The notes under the pieces: model-generated
Databases searched by the model: none
What the model saw: the letters and a program-made list of their open reading frames with translations, nothing else
Told to the model about the DNA's origin: nothing
Made by a program: the position numbers and the translations under genes
NCBI GenBank assembly: GCA_013214445.1
Contig: JABSPG010000171.1
Span: 1 to 8,022, forward strand
Origin: Ekhidna sp.
Lineage (GTDB): Bacteria > Bacteroidota > Bacteroidia > Cytophagales > Cyclobacteriaceae
Reading direction: 5' to 3'
DNA length: 8,022 bases
Shown: positions 5,894-8,022 of the stretch, one piece after another
Layout: every line of letters begins with the position of its first letter
Numbering within the stretch: position 1 is the stretch's first letter

Positions 5894-6112
5894 TCAGGAA
5901 TCAGTCTTTTTGTTTTTTTCAGGAGTTGGCTCTTCTGGCTTGGTATCTACAATATTTCCAAATTCATCAACATAGGCAATCATATCATCTAGGTTACCTC
6001 CCTTGTTATTATTCTCCTGGCGCTCTTTTTTCTTTTCTTCCTTTTCTTTTCTCTTTTGAAGACGTTTTTTTTCTTTTTGATTTTTTATAAAACTGTTTTG
6101 CGATCTACTCAT
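5894..6112 (-). CDS. Small Lys/Glu-rich protein resembling the N-terminal part of Bacteroidota cold-shock proteins
   Basis: This 72-residue protein starts at ATG 6112. Residues 9-35 are almost entirely Lys, Arg, Glu and Gln, a likely charged helix or coiled coil. A compact block follows at about 38-56 (GGNLDDMIAYVDEFGNIVDT) and then a Pro/Glu/Lys tail. From memory, many Bacteroidota cold-shock-domain proteins begin with the same plan: a MS.SQ.SF.K start, a K/E-rich helix, then DDM.AYVDE.GNI.DTPP, followed by the nucleic-acid-binding domain. Here the protein stops after that block, and the next gene starts 35 bp on, so no cold-shock fold is encoded. The neighbour upstream is a DEAD-box RNA helicase (79-bp gap), which fits an RNA-related role. 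The function is unknown. Its composition, the independent start and stop, and the match to a known pattern support a real gene. Confidence 0.8.
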   Translation of the reverse strand: MSRSQNSFIKNQKEKKRLQKRKEKEEKKKERQENNNKGGNLDDMIAYVDEFGNIVDTKPEEPTPEKNKKTDS

Positions 6113-6170
6113 GTATTGTTTTTAATTAAATAATAGGGTTTGGTGCACTCAGGGTGCTTGAGAAATCTAA

Positions 6171-6191
6171 AGGTAACAAATAGGTAACAAA
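6171..6191. repeat. Tandem repeat AGGTAACAAAT x2 abutting the helicase stop codon
   Basis: The 11-bp unit AGGTAACAAAT (6171-6181) is followed directly by AGGTAACAAA (6182-6191), ending at the base next to the helicase stop codon (6192-6194). On the minus strand the unit reads TTTGTTACCT and, with the bases beyond it, gives TACCTTTA (6175-6168), one base from the TAnnTTTG -7 element. It may be a slippage duplication or part of a weak internal promoter for the small downstream gene. Confidence 0.5.
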
Positions 6192-7880
6192 CTACCTCTT
6201 TCTTCGTCTAGAAGGAGCGTTGTTTCCTTTTCGTCTGCTTCTGCGCTCGGTTCTGGTTTTTTTCTTACCCATCTGAGATTTGGTGGGTCCGTCGTTATCA
6301 CGGTTCATCCGAATATCTCGACCATTGAAAGTTACTTTCTGAAATCGTGCCGCCGCTTCTTTATCAAATCTCTTATCCAGATCAAAGTAGGAGTGGTTTT
6401 GTTTCAGTTCGATACTACCGATGAACTTTTTATGCACCTTTCCGATCTCAGATAGGAATTCAACGAGTTCAGACTTATTCATACCATCAACACTACCCAA
6501 GTTGATAAAGTATCTATTGAATCTGGATCGATCTCTATTTTCTGGAGAACCACCTATGGATTCATTTAAGTTGGCATCTACACTATCCGTAAGCGTACTT
6601 TCTATCTGAGATGCGATCAATTTTTTCAGGACATCCTCTTTAGATAGACCTTGGAATGCCTGCTTGATTTCATTATATAATCCGTCAGTCTGTGGTGTTA
6701 TTTCTATACCATTGATTTGGTCAGCCCATGATTTTAATCGCATAGATTTAATGGACGTAGAGTCGGGTACATCTACTTGCTCGAACTGGACGCTAATTCT
6801 GCGTTCTAAATCTTTAATCTTTCGTCCTTCTCTTGGATTTATGAATGCTAATGAAACACCTTTTTTTCCTGCTCTCCCTGTACGCCCACTTCTGTGCGTG
6901 TAACTTTCCAGTTGATCTGGAAGTGTATGGTGGATTACATGTGTTAGATCGCTTACATCTATTCCTCTTGCTGCCACATCTGTGGCGATTAGAAGCTGCA
7001 TGGAGCGCTGCTTGAATCTTTTCATGGCGGCATCTCGCTGTTGTTGAGAAAGCTCGCCGTGCAGTGGTTCTGCGCTGTAGCCAAGATCATTCAGCTCATC
7101 AGCAATTTGTTGCGTTTCTCTTCTTGTTCTACAGAACATAACTCCTCGCATTTCCGGCTGGATGTCCAGAAAACGGCGCAATGCAGCCACCTTATTCGCA
7201 GTTTTTGTAATTACATATTGGTGAGTGATGTCTTTGTTGCTTTTTTCCTCCCGATTAATCGTGACCTCTTTGGGATCATTCATGTATTTTTTGATGATCT
7301 TCCTTATCTCAGGTGGCATAGTGGCAGAGAAGAGCCAAGTGGATCTTTCGTCAGGAGTGAATGCCAATATTTCATCGATAGCTTCCTTAAAGCCCATATT
7401 TAACATCTCATCAGCTTCATCCAATACCACGTATTTAATATTGTCAAGCTTTACTGATTTACGCTTAATTAGGTCCAAAAGCCTGCCAGGTGTAGCGACA
7501 ATGAGTTGTGTAGGTCGTCTGAGCGCTTTCATCTGGTTGGTGATTGCAGCTCCTCCGTATACTACTTCGACGTTTAGTTGTTTGTGGTCTTTGGAAAAGT
7601 CAATAAGCTGCTTTGCTGTTTGCTGTCCCAGCTCCCTTGTTGGAGCCATTACCAATGCCTGCGTAGTAGGGTCGTCAGAATCTATTAATTCGATTAGAGG
7701 TAAACCGAATGCTGCAGTTTTTCCTGTTCCTGTTTGAGCCAGTCCGATAAAATCGCAAGGATCATTTTCTAATAGCAGTGGAATTGCTTGGGTCTGTACT
7801 GGTGTGGGCGTAGTGAAACCCAGTTGATTGAGGGCTTTCAGCGTATTGGGGGAGAGCCCAAGAGTTTCAAAATTGTTCAA
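6192..7880 (-). CDS. DEAD-box ATP-dependent RNA helicase with DbpA-type RNA-binding domain
   Basis: This is a 562-residue cytoplasmic RNA helicase of the DeaD/CsdA/DbpA group, which unwinds RNA in ribosome assembly, mRNA decay and cold adaptation. The core motifs are complete: Q motif with Phe4 and PTPVQ at 25-29, motif I AQTGTGKT at 48-55, Ia PTRELG at 80-85, Ib TPGR at 130-133, II DEAD at 154-157, III SAT at 185-187, V ATDVAARGID at 299-308 and VI HRSGRTGRAG at 329-338. Residues about 454-527 (RYFINLG, EIGKVHKKFIGSI, FNGRDIRMN) look like the DbpA RNA-binding domain, and a basic tail rich in Arg/Lys ends the protein. The start codon is TTG at 7880: no in-frame ATG exists between it and an upstream stop near 7919, and a later start would remove Phe4 of the Q motif. 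It leads the leftward set, with the small cold-shock-like gene 79 bp downstream. Confidence 0.95.
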   Translation of the reverse strand: MNNFETLGLSPNTLKALNQLGFTTPTPVQTQAIPLLLENDPCDFIGLAQTGTGKTAAFGLPLIELIDSDDPTTQALVMAPTRELGQQTAKQLIDFSKDHKQLNVEVVYGGAAITNQMKALRRPTQLIVATPGRLLDLIKRKSVKLDNIKYVVLDEADEMLNMGFKEAIDEILAFTPDERSTWLFSATMPPEIRKIIKKYMNDPKEVTINREEKSNKDITHQYVITKTANKVAALRRFLDIQPEMRGVMFCRTRRETQQIADELNDLGYSAEPLHGELSQQQRDAAMKRFKQRSMQLLIATDVAARGIDVSDLTHVIHHTLPDQLESYTHRSGRTGRAGKKGVSLAFINPREGRKIKDLERRISVQFEQVDVPDSTSIKSMRLKSWADQINGIEITPQTDGLYNEIKQAFQGLSKEDVLKKLIASQIESTLTDSVDANLNESIGGSPENRDRSRFNRYFINLGSVDGMNKSELVEFLSEIGKVHKKFIGSIELKQNHSYFDLDKRFDKEAAARFQKVTFNGRDIRMNRDNDGPTKSQMGKKKTRTERRSRRKGNNAPSRRRKR

Positions 7881-7964
7881 GAACGTAGCGTTAAATATGA
7901 GGCGCGAAGGTACGTTTTATTCTGGAGAATGCCTTTCTAGGCAGGCTCTTTAAAATTTTATTCT

Positions 7965-8022
7965 ATGGATTTCAAGGTTTGGTATTATTGGTCGAAGTAT
8001 AATTTGTCTACATTGCTCCTCT
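7965..8022 (+). CDS. Possible start of a rightward gene (19 codons visible)
   Basis: An ATG at 7965 opens a frame that stays open to the window end: an aromatic-rich MDFKVWYYWSKYNL followed by hydrophobic residues, possibly leading into a membrane segment. It would be divergent from the helicase gene with an 84-bp gap. An upstream TACGTTTT (7911-7918) is one base from the TAnnTTTG -7 element, but its -33 partner is poor. With so few codons an open frame by chance is quite possible. Confidence 0.3.
   Translation, partial: MDFKVWYYWSKYNLSTLLL

Noticed and set aside
5713..6090. 125-codon plus-strand frame spanning the hydrolase start and the small gene
   Set aside because: It is Phe/Leu-rich because it reads opposite Lys/Glu codons, and it crosses two supported genes and their gap.
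6144..6157. NtrC-like half-sites TGCAC and GGTGC
   Set aside because: The half-sites are too close together for the NtrC consensus and lie between the helicase and a non-nitrogen gene.
7225..7737. 170-codon open frame antisense to the helicase, and similar frames opposite the synthetase and hydrolase
   Set aside because: They are Ser-rich or low-information translations fully overlapping conserved motifs of the genes on the other strand.
7931..7942. Small hairpin GCCT-TTCT-AGGC
   Set aside because: It has only 4 bp and no gene immediately upstream on the plus strand, so it is too weak to call a terminator.

Overview
The window looks like chromosomal DNA of a free-living Bacteroidota bacterium, most likely a marine or otherwise environmental member of the Cytophagia/Flavobacteriia side of the phylum. 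The reasons are AT-rich intergenic DNA, almost no Shine-Dalgarno sequences, a Bacteroidota-type TAnnTTTG promoter element, a eukaryote-like type II glutamine synthetase, a Bbp2-type porin, and a Lys/Glu-rich small protein resembling the N-terminal extension of Bacteroidota cold-shock proteins. No mobile elements, CRISPR arrays, tRNAs or rRNAs are visible.

Layout. (1) 1-494, minus strand: the 5' part of a lipoprotein gene, probably DUF885 family, running off the left edge. (2) 495-1079: a long AT-rich gap with two copies of one palindrome and a further inverted repeat in front of the ammonium transporter gene. (3) 1080-4657, plus strand: a nitrogen-assimilation cluster of ammonium channel (amtB), outer-membrane beta-barrel porin and type II glutamine synthetase. 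It closes with a strong, probably bidirectional terminator at 4674-4706. (4) 7880-4725, minus strand: a convergent three-gene set of DEAD-box RNA helicase with a DbpA-type RNA-binding domain, a 72-residue basic/acidic protein, and a membrane-anchored metallo-beta-lactamase-fold hydrolase resembling NAPE-PLD. (5) 7881-8022: a short divergent intergenic stretch, possibly with the first 19 codons of a rightward gene.

How the genes work together. Ammonium (or other small solutes) could cross the outer membrane through the acidic porin, cross the inner membrane through AmtB, and be fixed by glutamine synthetase. No PII (glnB/glnK) gene is present in the window although it often neighbours amtB. 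The synthetase belongs to the GSII class, which is not adenylylated, so control probably lies in transcription. The most informative regulatory site is between the porin and synthetase genes. There a 12-bp hairpin with a T-rich tail, which looks like an intrinsic terminator, encloses a perfect TAnnTTTG -7 element, so one site may end the amtB-porin transcript and start the synthetase transcript.

The leftward set joins an RNA helicase and a cold-shock-like small protein with a lipid-hydrolase-like enzyme. A role in low-temperature RNA and membrane adaptation is possible but inferred. I see no clearly new defence or mobile system. The points of interest are regulatory architecture and a stand-alone version of a domain normally fused to a cold-shock fold.
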